32,698 nucleotides of DNA from an uncultured Bacilli bacterium. GTDB lineage: Bacteria > Bacillota_I > Bacilli_A > RF39 > UBA660. This document shows, in pieces, positions 1-11,127 of this stretch; positions within the stretch are counted from its first letter, which is position 1, and every line of letters starts with the position of its first letter. The stretch covers positions 1-32,698 of the forward strand of contig CANRKD010000009.1 of NCBI GenBank assembly GCA_947631105.1, written 5' to 3'. The notes below the pieces were generated by a model. It made no database searches. It was given only the letters and a program-made list of their open reading frames with translations, and was not told the DNA's origin. A program made the translations under genes and the position numbers.

Positions 1-129
1 TCAATTTAATCAACCACCTTTTCCATATTATATCAAATTTAGTGATTGCGAAAAATTTTCACTCCTTAGAGCTGGTTTATATCTTGTAAATTAGTTTTAT
101 TTCTGATATCATGTTGTTATGGTGATAAT

Positions 130-1548
130 ATGAACTATAAAAAAATATTTAAAAGGGAAACAAAAGTAATTGCATATGTAGTAATTTGTTTAACTTTAAT
201 AGTTATAGGGACAAGTTATGCATTTTTATTACAAGTAGAAGATAATACAACTAATCAAGTTGTTTCAGCAGGAAATTTAGATATAACATATACACAGAAG
301 AATGGATCAATTAATGCGAGTACTGATGACGATACAAACTGTTTGATGCCTAAAAGTGATGCGGATGGGGCTTCAAGTGGATGTAATATTCAATTTAGTA
401 TTAAAAATACTGGGTCGCTGCCAATGCAATATGATTTATTAATCTTTGATACAGAAAATACTGCTAATGCATTAGATCATTCAAATATTAAAGTCACATT
501 AAATAAAAGTTCTGATAAAAATTTAAATCAAAATATTTCTGTTTTAAATGCAAAAGTTTTGAATACTTTAACACAAAGTTCTACAAAAAGAAAATTAGAA
601 TCACAAGCTATTATTGCAGTTGGGGAAACTGTAACTTATTCTTTACGTGTATGGATAAAAGAAGATGCAGAAGATACTATAATTGGAAAGAATGTAGCTT
701 TAAAAGTAGGAGTAGAAGGTAGTGTATATGAAACAGGCACTGCTGCAGCATCTTTACTTTCTAGAATGAATGAAGGCGGTTTAGCAGAAATTACAGATTT
801 AAATGCAGTAAGTCCTGTAAATGCAATAAATACTATGAGCATTATGGGTACTCCAGGAGAAACTGGCCCATCTGTGGAAAGTCCCTCTGTAGAAAGTGCG
901 AAAGAGTATCGTTACATAGGAAGTGAACCTAAAAATTATGTTCAATTTAATGGAGAAACTTGGCGAATTTTAGGTATTTATAATGTAAAACAAGAAGATG
1001 GTTCTGAAAATAGTCGAATAAAAATAATAAGAGAAAAAAGTGAAACAATGGCTTTTGATACTTCTGGTGGCGTAGATTTTAATAATTCTACAATAAAAGC
1101 TTATTTAAATGATACATTCTATAGTTCATTATCAGATACTGCAAAGCAACAGATTGCTCCATCAACTTATAAATTAGGGGGACCTACAGCTTTAGATATT
1201 AATAGTAAACAGTTATATTTACAAGAACAAGCTTCAGATAAAAATGCAATAATGAATGTCGGATTAATGAATGCTAGCGATTATACATTTGCTGGTGGTA
1301 TGGATGATAGCGTTCTTGTAAATAATATTAGCAGTAAAGCTACAACAAATTGGTTATTTCCTAAAGCAAATGAATGGCTGTTAGATGGAACAGATTCTGG
1401 TATATACTCCATAAAAGAAGATGGATCAATTTCCATAGAAGGATCAAATACAGAAAAAAATATTCGTCCAGTGGTTTATTTAGATAGTAATATAAAAATC
1501 TCAGATGGCGATGGAACAGCTAACAATCCATATATTTTAGAAAAATAA
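130..1548 (+). CDS. Secreted/anchored protein with SipW-type (TasA/CalY-like) N-terminus and a DUF6273-like C-terminal domain
   Basis: N-terminal hydrophobic segment ending in GTSYAF; later ETWRILGIY...STIKAYLNDTFYSSL...IRPVVYLDSNIKISDGDGTANNPYILE resembles DUF6273-type repeats; followed by an intrinsic terminator. Confidence 0.6.
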   Translation: MNYKKIFKRETKVIAYVVICLTLIVIGTSYAFLLQVEDNTTNQVVSAGNLDITYTQKNGSINASTDDDTNCLMPKSDADGASSGCNIQFSIKNTGSLPMQYDLLIFDTENTANALDHSNIKVTLNKSSDKNLNQNISVLNAKVLNTLTQSSTKRKLESQAIIAVGETVTYSLRVWIKEDAEDTIIGKNVALKVGVEGSVYETGTAAASLLSRMNEGGLAEITDLNAVSPVNAINTMSIMGTPGETGPSVESPSVESAKEYRYIGSEPKNYVQFNGETWRILGIYNVKQEDGSENSRIKIIREKSETMAFDTSGGVDFNNSTIKAYLNDTFYSSLSDTAKQQIAPSTYKLGGPTALDINSKQLYLQEQASDKNAIMNVGLMNASDYTFAGGMDDSVLVNNISSKATTNWLFPKANEWLLDGTDSGIYSIKEDGSISIEGSNTEKNIRPVVYLDSNIKISDGDGTANNPYILEK

Positions 1549-1576
1549 TTAGTAGTTTCTACTAATTGTTTTTTTA
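1547..1576 (+). terminator. Intrinsic terminator
   Basis: AATTAGTAG-TTT-CTACTAATT followed by GTTTTTTT; overlaps the stop codon of the 130..1548 ORF. Confidence 0.85.
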
Positions 1577-1638
1577 TTAATGTTGCTTATAAAAAATATT
1601 AATTTTATGACGGATTATAGTCTTAGAAAGGAGAAAAA

Positions 1639-3585
1639 ATGTTTAAATTATTATCGAAATATAAACCTAGTGGGGATCAACCGAAGGCGATTGAAGAATT
1701 AGTTACGGGTATTAATGAAGGCAAGAAACATCAAGTTTTACTGGGTGCAACAGGAACAGGTAAAACGTTTACGATTGCTAATGTAATTGCTCAAGTGAAT
1801 AAACCAACTCTAGTTTTGGCACATAATAAGACACTTGCTGGGCAACTTTATAGTGAACTCAAAGAGTTTTTCCCAGAGAACCATGTTGAATATTTTGTCT
1901 CTTATTATGATTATTATCAACCAGAAGCTTATGTACCATCAAGTGATACTTATATAGAAAAAGATTCTTCGATTAATGATGAAATAGATGAATTACGCCA
2001 TGCTGCAACTTCATCACTAATTAATTATCAAGATACAATTGTTGTATCCAGTGTTTCTTGTATTTATGGCATTGGAGAAAAAGAAGAATATATTAATAAA
2101 ATGTTAATTTTAACAGTAGGAGATTCAGTAAAAAGAAATATAATTATTAATAAATTAATCGATATGACTTATGAACGAAGTGATATGGATTTTCATCGTG
2201 GGACTTTTCGCGTTCGTGGTGATGTGATTGATATTATTCCTGTTAATGAACATCAAAACGGAATTCGTATAGAACTTTTTGGAGATGAAGTGGAAAAAAT
2301 AAGTAGTTTTGATCCAGTTACAGGAGCAATCATTCAAAATAAGAAAACGATTACTATATCACCAGCTAGTCATTTTGTTACGAGTGACGAAAAAATGCAA
2401 GAAGCAATTCATCGAATTGAGAAAGAATTAGAAAATCGTTTAGAGGAGTTAAAGTCCCAAAATAAATTGTTAGAGGAACAAAGACTCCGAGAAAGAACTT
2501 TATACGATATTGAAATGTTGAAAGAAACGGGTTTTTGTAATGGGGTAGAAAATTATTCTAGGCATTTAGCTTTAAGAGAAGAAGGAGAAACGCCCTCTTG
2601 TTTAATTGATTTCTTTCCGAAAGATTTTTTATTAGTTGTTGATGAATCACATGTTACTCTTCCTCAAGTGCGAGGCATGTATAATGGAGATAGAATGCGT
2701 AAACAAACTCTTGTAGATTATGGGTTTCGTCTTCCTAGTGCTTTGGACAATCGTCCTTTAAAATTTGAAGAATTTGAACAAAAAATCAATCAAGCTATTT
2801 ATGTTTCTGCAACTCCAGGTGATTATGAATTAGAAAAAACAAATGATACATATATCGAACAAATTATTCGCCCAACAGGTCTTTTAGACCCAACTATAGA
2901 AGTTAAACCGTCAATGGGGCAAATTGACGATATAATGAATGAGATTAATATTCGTAAAATAAAAAATGAACGTGTTCTAATTACGACTTTGACGATTCGT
3001 ATGAGTGAAGAATTGACAAATTATTTAAAGGAAATGAATATAAAAGTTGCTTATTTACATAGTGAAATAAAAACTTTAGAACGTTTAAAAATCATTCAAG
3101 AATTACGTCAAGGTATTTATGATTGTGTTGTGGGAATTAATTTATTGCGTGAAGGTTTAGATATTCCGGAAGTGAGTTTAATCTGTATTTTAGATGCTGA
3201 TAAACAAGGTTTTTTACGTAGCAGTAGAAGTTTAATTCAAACAATTGGTAGATGTGCTAGAAATAAATCTGGGCATGTAATTATGTATGCAGATCAAATT
3301 AGTGAAGCGATGGATATGGCAATAAAAGAAACAGCACGACGTCGTGAGATTCAAGAAAAATATAATAAAGAACATGGAATTATTCCTAAAACAATTGAAA
3401 AAGAAATTAAAGAAGTAATTAGTAATGAAATTGATACTCCTAAAAAAGAAGTAAAAATGTCGAAAAAGGAAAAAGAAGTACTTATGGATCGTATCGAACA
3501 AGAAATGAAAGAAGCAGCAAAAAAATTAGATTTCGAACGAGCTATGGAACTTAGAAATGTGTTGTTTGAAATGAAAAGCGAATAA
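1639..3585 (+). CDS. uvrB: Excinuclease ABC subunit B (UvrB)
   Basis: Walker [32 protein letters not shown] beta-hairpin, [17 protein letters not shown]-terminal UVR motif; SD GAAAGGAG upstream. Confidence 0.98.
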   Translation: MFKLLSKYKPSGDQPKAIEELVTGINEGKKHQVLLGATGTGKTFTIANVIAQVNKPTLVLAHNKTLAGQLYSELKEFFPENHVEYFVSYYDYYQPEAYVPSSDTYIEKDSSINDEIDELRHAATSSLINYQDTIVVSSVSCIYGIGEKEEYINKMLILTVGDSVKRNIIINKLIDMTYERSDMDFHRGTFRVRGDVIDIIPVNEHQNGIRIELFGDEVEKISSFDPVTGAIIQNKKTITISPASHFVTSDEKMQEAIHRIEKELENRLEELKSQNKLLEEQRLRERTLYDIEMLKETGFCNGVENYSRHLALREEGETPSCLIDFFPKDFLLVVDESHVTLPQVRGMYNGDRMRKQTLVDYGFRLPSALDNRPLKFEEFEQKINQAIYVSATPGDYELEKTNDTYIEQIIRPTGLLDPTIEVKPSMGQIDDIMNEINIRKIKNERVLITTLTIRMSEELTNYLKEMNIKVAYLHSEIKTLERLKIIQELRQGIYDCVVGINLLREGLDIPEVSLICILDADKQGFLRSSRSLIQTIGRCARNKSGHVIMYADQISEAMDMAIKETARRREIQEKYNKEHGIIPKTIEKEIKEVISNEIDTPKKEVKMSKKEKEVLMDRIEQEMKEAAKKLDFERAMELRNVLFEMKSE

Positions 3586-3649
3586 TCATCTGTATTTATA
3601 AATAAAATTATGGTATACTATCAACAGCAAAAAAAAGGAAAGTGAAGTA

Positions 3650-5269
3650 ATGGAAACAATATATATTTTTGGACATCAAAAACCAGATACGGATAGTGTT
3701 TGTTCAAGTATCAGTTTATCTTATTTAAAAAATGAATTAGGTTTGAAAACGATTCCTAAGGTTTTAGGTCATGTCAATGAAGAAACAAAATACGCTTTGG
3801 ACTATTTTGGAGTAAAAGAACCTGAATTTTTAAATGATGTTAAAGTACAAGTTAAAAATATGAATTATAAAAAAGGAATTATGATTTTTGAGAAATCAAG
3901 TATTAGTGAAACGTTTAAAATAATGCAAAAAGAAGGTCTGACTGGAATTCCAGTAGTAGATGAAAATAAAAAATTTAGAGCCTTAGCAACTTTAAAAGAT
4001 ATTGCTAAAGTTTTGATTAACGGAGAGAAAGATCGTCTATATACAAATGTAGAAAATATTGCTTTAGCTTTGGATGGAGAAATAATAGCAAAATATGATG
4101 AAGAAATTAATGGGCGAATTTTAGTTGCAAGCTATCAAAGTAAATCTTTTCAAGAAGTTAAATTAAATAATACAGATACTTTGATTGTAGGAGATCGTTT
4201 TAAAGTTTTAGAACATGCTATTGATAATAAAATTAAGTTATTAATTGTTACTGGAAATAAAAAGATAGATCAAGAACTTTTACAAAGGGCAAAACAAAAT
4301 AAAATAAATATAATTCGAACAAAATATGATACTTATCATACGGCAAATAATATTTTACAAGCAAATTATATTGATATGATAACTTCTAATAAGCAATCAA
4401 TTTCAATATTAGATACGGATTATAGAGGACGTTTTTTAGATGTAATTGATAAATATGGTCATACCAATTATGCTGTTGTCAATAAAAATAATAAATGTCT
4501 AGGAGCTATAAGTATTAATGATGTGAATAATTATGAAAAATTAAGGGTAATGTTAGTCGACCATAACGGATTTAACCAAAGTGTGGAAGGTATAGAAGAG
4601 GCTATTATAGAAGAAGTTGTAGATCACCATAATTTATTAAATATTGGTACTCCTCAACCCATTAATTTTAGAAGTATGCCAGTTGGTTGCACTTGTACTA
4701 TTATTTATCATTTATTTTTAGAAAATAATGTTAAAATTCCAAAACATATTGCTGGTTTAATGGTATCAGCGATTTTATCCGATACATTATTATTAAAATC
4801 AGTAACAACAACTGATTTAGACCGTGAAGTAGTCAAAAAATTAGCAAAAATAGCTGATATAGATATAAATAAATATGGTCATGATATGATTAAAGCTGGA
4901 TGTTCAATTAAGGGTAAGAATATTAAAGAGTTATTAGAAAGCGATATTAAAACATTCCGTGTGGGAGATAAAATGGTGGGTATTAATCAAATATTTACTA
5001 TGGACTTTGAAGATATTGCAAAGGATTTAGATAGCTTTATTGATGAAATAGATGATTTAGCAAGTGCGAAGTTTGATATGGTAGTAACTTTAATTACAGA
5101 TGTAGAAAAAAATGGTTCTTATGTGTTATTTGATAGAAAGTCTATTGATTTAGTTAAAGATATATTTAATGATGAAGAGTTTACAGAGGGAACTTATATT
5201 CAAGATTTATTGTCTCGTAAAAAACAAGTGGTACCATTTGTTATTGAAGTACTAGAAAAAAGAGGATAG
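3650..5269 (+). CDS. Manganese-dependent (family II) inorganic pyrophosphatase with CBS and DRTGG-like regulatory insert
   Basis: FGHQKPDTDSVCSS, VDHHNL, DHH/DHHA2 motifs; central CBS (GLTGIPVVDENKKFRALATLKDI and TNYAVVNKNNKCLGAISINDV) regions. Confidence 0.9.
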   Translation: METIYIFGHQKPDTDSVCSSISLSYLKNELGLKTIPKVLGHVNEETKYALDYFGVKEPEFLNDVKVQVKNMNYKKGIMIFEKSSISETFKIMQKEGLTGIPVVDENKKFRALATLKDIAKVLINGEKDRLYTNVENIALALDGEIIAKYDEEINGRILVASYQSKSFQEVKLNNTDTLIVGDRFKVLEHAIDNKIKLLIVTGNKKIDQELLQRAKQNKINIIRTKYDTYHTANNILQANYIDMITSNKQSISILDTDYRGRFLDVIDKYGHTNYAVVNKNNKCLGAISINDVNNYEKLRVMLVDHNGFNQSVEGIEEAIIEEVVDHHNLLNIGTPQPINFRSMPVGCTCTIIYHLFLENNVKIPKHIAGLMVSAILSDTLLLKSVTTTDLDREVVKKLAKIADIDINKYGHDMIKAGCSIKGKNIKELLESDIKTFRVGDKMVGINQIFTMDFEDIAKDLDSFIDEIDDLASAKFDMVVTLITDVEKNGSYVLFDRKSIDLVKDIFNDEEFTEGTYIQDLLSRKKQVVPFVIEVLEKRG

Positions 5270-5282
5270 ACTCTTTTTTTTA
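5256..5282 (+). terminator. Intrinsic terminator overlapping the pyrophosphatase stop codon
   Basis: AAAAAAGAG-GATAGA-CTCTTTTTTT hairpin with T-run. Confidence 0.6.
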
Positions 5283-5310
5283 TGGTAAACTATAAATTAG
5301 GTGATGTTTA

Positions 5311-6072
5311 GTGAAAGCATTAATAACGGGTGCAAGTAGTGGTATAGGACGAGATATGGCTTACTATTTAGCTGATTTAGGTTATGATTTAATTTTAGTA
5401 GCTAGAAGAAAAGAACGATTAGAAGAAATAAAAAATAAAGTATCCGTCTCTGTTAAGATTATAGTCATGGATTTATTGGTTGAAAAAAATGTTTTTCAAT
5501 TATATGAAAAAGTAAAAAAAGAAAAAATTGATATTTTAATAAATAATGCTGGTTTTGGTTTATTTGGTATGTTTACGAAAACGGATTTACAACGGGAATT
5601 AGAAATGATTGATTTAAATATTAAAGCTTATCATATTTTAACAAAATTATTTTTAAATGAATTTGTGAAAAGAGATGAAGGTTATATTTTAAATGTTTGC
5701 TCCAGTGCTGGTTTTTTAGCTGGGCCTAGGCTAAATACATATTATGCAACCAAAAATTATATTACGAAGTTAACGTTAGCAATCTATGAAGAATTACGCC
5801 ACATGAAAAGCAATGTCCATATTAGTGCTTTATGTCCGGGACCGGTAGCTACGGAATTTAATAAAGTTGCTCATGGTATTTTTACAATTCAAGAAATGGA
5901 TAGTACAAAAGTAGCTAAATATGGTATAGATAAAATGTTTCAACATAAATTAATTATCATTCCAGGATGGACGGTAAAATTAGGAGTATTTTTAAATCGT
6001 TTTATCCCTTGGAAACTTTCTTTAACAATTACTTATTATATACAAAAAAGAAAATATCCAAACGATAATTAA
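5311..6072 (+). CDS. SDR family NAD(P)-dependent oxidoreductase (GTG start)
   Basis: ITGASSGIGRDMAYYLA, NNAGFG, YYATKNY active-site YxxxK; SD AGGTGAT upstream of GTG. Confidence 0.92.
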   Translation: MKALITGASSGIGRDMAYYLADLGYDLILVARRKERLEEIKNKVSVSVKIIVMDLLVEKNVFQLYEKVKKEKIDILINNAGFGLFGMFTKTDLQRELEMIDLNIKAYHILTKLFLNEFVKRDEGYILNVCSSAGFLAGPRLNTYYATKNYITKLTLAIYEELRHMKSNVHISALCPGPVATEFNKVAHGIFTIQEMDSTKVAKYGIDKMFQHKLIIIPGWTVKLGVFLNRFIPWKLSLTITYYIQKRKYPNDN

Positions 6073-6103
6073 AATATGCTATAATTTCCGTATAGGTGGT
6101 AGT

Positions 6104-7279
6104 ATGCAAAAATTAAAAGAAAATAAAAGCTTATGTTTACTTTTTTTTCTAGCTTTATTTGGTTTATCTGTAGGTGTATTTGACAACTATCGTGAGTTAT
6201 GGATGAATGATAATGGACTTTCTACTTCTGCGATAAGTCATGTAATTAGTATTTCGTATATTGTTACCGTTTTTATCTTATTTTATTTTACGATTCGAGT
6301 TTCTCCAAAAAAACTAAAATGGGGAATCAGCTTGAGTTTACTTATCAATATGATTACTGGTACGATTTTGATTTGTTTAAATCATACCAAATATTATTTT
6401 TGGATAAAATTTTTAATGTTTTTTGATATTGCTTTTAGCCAGTTAATATTAGCAAGTGTATATCCTTTAATGATGCAAATAGATAAAAGTGATGAACTAT
6501 ACGCTCAAAAATCTTTTGTAGAAACAGTTTCTAATAAATTTGGTTTTTTAATTGTAGCATTTTTTTTAGGTAAAACTATATTTCATCATCTTATCGATTA
6601 TAATATATGTTTATTAGTATCTGTTATTTTTAATTTTTTGGCTTTTATAAGTTTACTATTTATTTCACTTAATTCACAAAAAGATGAAATATTAAATATC
6701 AAACAAACAAAACAATATTTTGCAGAAAATAAAGTTTTATATCATTTTTTAATCACAAATTTATTAGGAGATATGATTTGGGGATGTGTTCTTGGCATGC
6801 CTTTGCTTTTGCTTGTGAATAATTTTCATTTTACTTCAAATATTGCCAGTTTTATTGTTTTAGGATTAGGAATTTTATCGAGTATTCTTTCTATCTTAAT
6901 TCTAAAATATTTTCGATTTGAAAATGATAATATTAATTTATTTATAAAGTTTGGTCTTCGTATTATTTTATATTTTCTGATTTTTTTGACAAATAATTCG
7001 TATATATTATTAATTACAATATTTTATTTATTTTTATTAGATCAACCTTATTCTTTTATTTATAGTAGTTATTTTATAAATCATATTAAAGAAGAATATT
7101 CTTTATTTCTAACAACTTTACGATATGGTAGTTCTCTTTTAGGTAAAGCAATGGGAACAATGATTTGTGGTTTTGTTTTTCATTTAAGTAATCGTTTATT
7201 CATTCTGCCAGCTTTAATTATAAGTATTATTCATTATATATTGGCAACTTTATTAATTCAAAAAAAGGAGCAATTTTAA
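6104..7279 (+). CDS. MFS-type multi-pass membrane transporter
   Basis: About 12 hydrophobic segments; MFS-like arrangement; SD AGGTGGT. Confidence 0.75.
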   Translation: MQKLKENKSLCLLFFLALFGLSVGVFDNYRELWMNDNGLSTSAISHVISISYIVTVFILFYFTIRVSPKKLKWGISLSLLINMITGTILICLNHTKYYFWIKFLMFFDIAFSQLILASVYPLMMQIDKSDELYAQKSFVETVSNKFGFLIVAFFLGKTIFHHLIDYNICLLVSVIFNFLAFISLLFISLNSQKDEILNIKQTKQYFAENKVLYHFLITNLLGDMIWGCVLGMPLLLLVNNFHFTSNIASFIVLGLGILSSILSILILKYFRFENDNINLFIKFGLRIILYFLIFLTNNSYILLITIFYLFLLDQPYSFIYSSYFINHIKEEYSLFLTTLRYGSSLLGKAMGTMICGFVFHLSNRLFILPALIISIIHYILATLLIQKKEQF

Positions 7280-7380
7280 AAAACTTCTCTCTTGAAACGC
7301 GAACAAATATATGGTATAGTATTTTTTGCAAATAAATACTATTTTTCGTGGTAAAATAAGTAACGCAGGTGAGAGGTTTT

Positions 7381-10194
7381 ATGAAAAATGATAAAATAAT
7401 AATTCGTGGAGCACGTGAAAATAATTTAAAAAATATTGATTTAGATTTACCAAAAAATAAATTAATTGTTATGACAGGGGTATCGGGATCAGGAAAAAGC
7501 AGTTTAGCTTTTGATACTATTTATGCTGAAGGTCAAAGACGTTTTGTGGAAAGTTTATCTTCCTATGCTCGTCAATTTTTAGGAGGAAGCGATAAACCCG
7601 ATGTGGATTCTATTGAAGGTTTAAGCCCTAGTATTGCCATTGAACAAAAAACGACGAATAATAATCCACGTAGTACAGTAGGTACTGTTACAGAAATTTA
7701 TGATTATTTAAAACTTTTATATGCTAGAATTGGTATTCCATATTGCCCCAATCATCATGAACCGATAGTTCATCAAAGTATTGAAGAAATGACAAATAAA
7801 GTTATGGATTTTCCAGTAGATACGAAATTAGAAATAATGGCTCCTGTGGTTCGCGAAGAAAAAGGAACTCATCAAGAACTGTTAGATGAATTGAGACGTC
7901 AGGGATTTACAAGAGTACGAATTAATGGCGAAATGCGTACTTTAGATGAAGAAATTATTTTGGAAAAAAATCACAAAGATGTTATTGAAGTTGTCGTCGA
8001 TCGTATAGTATTAAAGGAAGAAGAACGAAGTCGTATCTTTGAGGCTATTGAAACAGCAACCAAATTAGCAGATGGTATGGTGTTAATTCATTTAATTAAT
8101 AAAGAAGAATTTTTGTGGAGTGAAAAATTTGCTTGTGTAAAATGTAATTATTCCATTCCAGAATTAGAACCACGTATGTTTTCGTTTAATGCCCCTTTTG
8201 GAGCCTGTCCAGAATGTAAAGGACTGGGGTTTAAAACAGCAATATCGGAATCTTTATTAATACCTGACCCAAATTTATCAATCAATGAAGGGGCAATTTC
8301 TACCTTAAGTGATGATCAAAATATATTTTATACTGATGTTAAAACTGCTTGTGATTATTATCATATTGATATGAATAAACCTTTTAAAAAATTAACGAAA
8401 AAAGAACGAAATATCGTTTTGTTTGGAAGCCCAGATGAATTAAATTTTGAGTACACAGCAAAAAATGGCAATAAAAGATTTTCTACTGGCTATTATGAAG
8501 GTATCATTAATAATTTAGAGAGAAGATATATTGAAACTACTTCTACTTGGATTAGAGAATGGTTAGATAATTATATGATGGAAATTGAATGCCCTCTTTG
8601 TCATGGAGCACGTTTAAAAGAAAGTATTTTAAATGTTTTTATAAATAAAAAAAATATTTATCAAATGACTCAAATGAGTATCGGAAAATTACTTCTATTT
8701 ATTCAAAATTTAAAATTGAATAAAGAACAAAAAGAAATTAGTAAATTAATTATCAAAGAAATAGAAAATCGTTTAGAATTTTTAAAAAATGTGGGCTTAG
8801 ATTATATCACCCTTGATCGAATGGCTGGATCTTTATCAGGTGGGGAACTACAACGTATTCGTCTTGCTACACAAATTGGTAGTAAATTAAGTGGAGTATT
8901 ATATGTTTTAGATGAACCAAGTATTGGTCTGCATCAAAGGGATAATGATAAATTGATAAATTCTTTAAAAGAAATGGTAAATTTAGGAAATACTTTAGTA
9001 GTGGTAGAACATGATACAGATACAATGCTTGCTGCAGATTATCTAGTTGATGTAGGACCAGGAGCTGGAAAAGAAGGGGGAAAAATTGTTGCTTGTGGGA
9101 CTCCAGAAGAAGTAATGAAGAATAAAAATTCTTTAACAGGTAGATATTTATCTGGAAAAGAAAAGATTGAGGTTCCTAAAAAAAGAAGAAAAGGGAATGG
9201 TAAATATTTAGAAATAATTGGGGCAGAAGAACATAATCTAAAAAATATTGATGTTAAAATTCCTTTAGGAAAATTTGTTTGTGTAACAGGAGTATCTGGA
9301 TCAGGAAAAAGTTCTTTAGTCAATGAAATTATTTATAAAAGTATCTTTAAAAAATTATATCCTAAATCTAAAATAATTCCTGGAAAACATAAAAAAGTAA
9401 AAGGATTAGATTTTATTGATAAAGTGGTCCAAATTTCGCAAGATCCTATTGGAAGGACACCAAGAAGTAATCCAGCGACTTATGTTGGAGTGTTTGATGA
9501 TATTCGTAATTTATTTGCTGAGATGAAAGAATCAAAAATGCGTGGTTTTGATAAATCTAGATTTTCATTTAATGTAAAAGGAGGGCGTTGCGAAGCTTGC
9601 TACGGGGATGGTGTAAAAAAAATTGAAATGCATTTTTTACCAGATGTATATGTTCCTTGTGATGTTTGTAAAGGAACGCGTTACAATAAAGATACTTTAA
9701 ATATTAAATTCAAAGGTAAAAATATTGCGGAAGTATTAAAAATGCGAGTAGAAGAAGCTGTAGAATTTTTTGAAAATGTTCCTAAAATTAAAACTAAATT
9801 AGATATTATGATGGATGTTGGTTTATCTTATGTTGAATTAGGGCAAGGGGCTCCTACTTTATCTGGAGGAGAAGCAGGACGTGTTAAATTAGCCAAAGAA
9901 TTACAAAAAAAACCAACAGGAAAAAGCGTCTTTATTTTAGATGAGCCAACAACAGGTTTACATAGTGCAGACATTAAAAAATTATTACTGATTTTAAATC
10001 GTATTGTGGATAATGGAGATACCGTAATTGTCATTGAGCATAATTTAGATGTGATAAAAGTAGCGGATCATATTATAGATTTAGGTCCTGAAGGTGGCGA
10101 AGGAGGAGGGACTATTATAGATAGTTGTACTCCGGAACAATTAATTAAAAACTCTAAATCTTATACTGGACAATTTTTAAAGAAATATCTTTAA
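7381..10194 (+). CDS. uvrA: Excinuclease ABC subunit A (UvrA)
   Basis: GVSGSGKSSLAFDTIYAEGQRRFVESLSSYARQFLG, duplicated ABC domains, zinc-binding CxxC pairs. ATG at 7381 preferred over GTG at 7369 because the SD-like AGGTGAGAGG lies between them. Confidence 0.98.
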   Translation: MKNDKIIIRGARENNLKNIDLDLPKNKLIVMTGVSGSGKSSLAFDTIYAEGQRRFVESLSSYARQFLGGSDKPDVDSIEGLSPSIAIEQKTTNNNPRSTVGTVTEIYDYLKLLYARIGIPYCPNHHEPIVHQSIEEMTNKVMDFPVDTKLEIMAPVVREEKGTHQELLDELRRQGFTRVRINGEMRTLDEEIILEKNHKDVIEVVVDRIVLKEEERSRIFEAIETATKLADGMVLIHLINKEEFLWSEKFACVKCNYSIPELEPRMFSFNAPFGACPECKGLGFKTAISESLLIPDPNLSINEGAISTLSDDQNIFYTDVKTACDYYHIDMNKPFKKLTKKERNIVLFGSPDELNFEYTAKNGNKRFSTGYYEGIINNLERRYIETTSTWIREWLDNYMMEIECPLCHGARLKESILNVFINKKNIYQMTQMSIGKLLLFIQNLKLNKEQKEISKLIIKEIENRLEFLKNVGLDYITLDRMAGSLSGGELQRIRLATQIGSKLSGVLYVLDEPSIGLHQRDNDKLINSLKEMVNLGNTLVVVEHDTDTMLAADYLVDVGPGAGKEGGKIVACGTPEEVMKNKNSLTGRYLSGKEKIEVPKKRRKGNGKYLEIIGAEEHNLKNIDVKIPLGKFVCVTGVSGSGKSSLVNEIIYKSIFKKLYPKSKIIPGKHKKVKGLDFIDKVVQISQDPIGRTPRSNPATYVGVFDDIRNLFAEMKESKMRGFDKSRFSFNVKGGRCEACYGDGVKKIEMHFLPDVYVPCDVCKGTRYNKDTLNIKFKGKNIAEVLKMRVEEAVEFFENVPKIKTKLDIMMDVGLSYVELGQGAPTLSGGEAGRVKLAKELQKKPTGKSVFILDEPTTGLHSADIKKLLLILNRIVDNGDTVIVIEHNLDVIKVADHIIDLGPEGGEGGGTIIDSCTPEQLIKNSKSYTGQFLKKYL

Positions 10195-10236
10195 ACGATA
10201 GGAGAAATTTGATACAATAAAATAGAAGGTGAACAT

Positions 10237-11049
10237 ATGAATCCTATAGTTATCAATTTATTTGGAATAGAAATTCGTTGGTATTCTGTTTTGCTATTAC
10301 TAGCTGTAATTATTGGCATATTTTTATTAATACAAGAAGGAAAAAAATATGAATATTCAAAAGATTTTTTATTTAATTTAAGTTTTTGGACAGTTATATT
10401 TGGTTTTATTGGAGCACGTCTTTATTATGTCGTATTTAATTATAAAATGTATTTAGATGATCCAATTAGTATTTTAAAAGTGTGGGAAGGTGGCTTAGCC
10501 ATTCATGGTGGCATTATTGCAGGCATTTTAACTTTAATTTTATATTGTCGAAGATATAATGTTCGAATTTTAAAAATAACGGATATGGCATCTATTTCTT
10601 TATTGCTTGGTCAAGCGATTGGTCGATGGGGCAACTTTTTTAACGGGGAAGCTCATGGCGGAGCAACAACTATGTTTGCTTTAAAAAATAAACATATCCC
10701 GGATTTTATTATCAACGGAATGAATATCAATGGTATTTATTATGAACCAACTTTCTTTTATGAATCATTATGGTGTTGTTTAGGTGTTTTGGTCTTATGG
10801 ATTGCAAGAAAATATAAGTATTTAAAAGTTGGACATTTAACAGCTCTGTATTTTATATGGTACGGAATCGGGCGATTCTTTATTGAATCAATGCGAACAG
10901 ATTCTTTAATGTTTGCTGGTTTTAAAGCGGCGCAAATAGTTTCCGTTTTATTAATAATAATAGGTTTAATTTTGATCATTAAAATAAGCAAAAAAAGTAA
11001 ATTTGAGGATTTGTATGTCGAAGAAAAAGGAGCTAGTTTAAGATTTTAA
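10237..11049 (+). CDS. lgt: Prolipoprotein diacylglyceryl transferase
   Basis: GGLAIHGGIIAG, GRWGNFFNGEAHG, YEPTFFYESLW, YGIGRFFIESMRTDSL motifs. Confidence 0.97.
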   Translation: MNPIVINLFGIEIRWYSVLLLLAVIIGIFLLIQEGKKYEYSKDFLFNLSFWTVIFGFIGARLYYVVFNYKMYLDDPISILKVWEGGLAIHGGIIAGILTLILYCRRYNVRILKITDMASISLLLGQAIGRWGNFFNGEAHGGATTMFALKNKHIPDFIINGMNINGIYYEPTFFYESLWCCLGVLVLWIARKYKYLKVGHLTALYFIWYGIGRFFIESMRTDSLMFAGFKAAQIVSVLLIIIGLILIIKISKKSKFEDLYVEEKGASLRF

Positions 11050-11071
11050 AAGATAAAAGATAAAAATAGAA

Positions 11072-11100
11072 TTGACAAAAATATAAGAATAATAGATAAT
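11072..11100 (+). promoter_or_regulatory. Sigma-A-type promoter for the CalY-like gene
   Basis: TTGACA (11072-11077), 17-bp spacer, GATAAT (11095-11100), upstream of ATG 11128. Confidence 0.6.
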
Positions 11101-11127
11101 AAATATAGTACAGATAGGTGATAAAAT

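Noticed and set aside
636-842. 68-aa minus-strand ORF antisense to the SipW-type protein
   Set aside because: Fully contained in a supported ORF; no SD or recognisable domain.
3232-3501. 89-aa minus-strand ORF inside uvrB
   Set aside because: Phe-rich, low-complexity antisense of a strongly conserved coding region; typical artefact of AT-rich/A-rich coding sequence.
7300-7313. Possible LexA box (CGAACAAATATATG) upstream of uvrA
   Set aside because: Only the left half-site CGAAC matches the Bacillus-type CGAACNNNNGTTCG; the right half does not.
9039-9323. 94-aa minus-strand ORF inside uvrA
   Set aside because: Antisense of conserved UvrA ABC motifs; no independent support.
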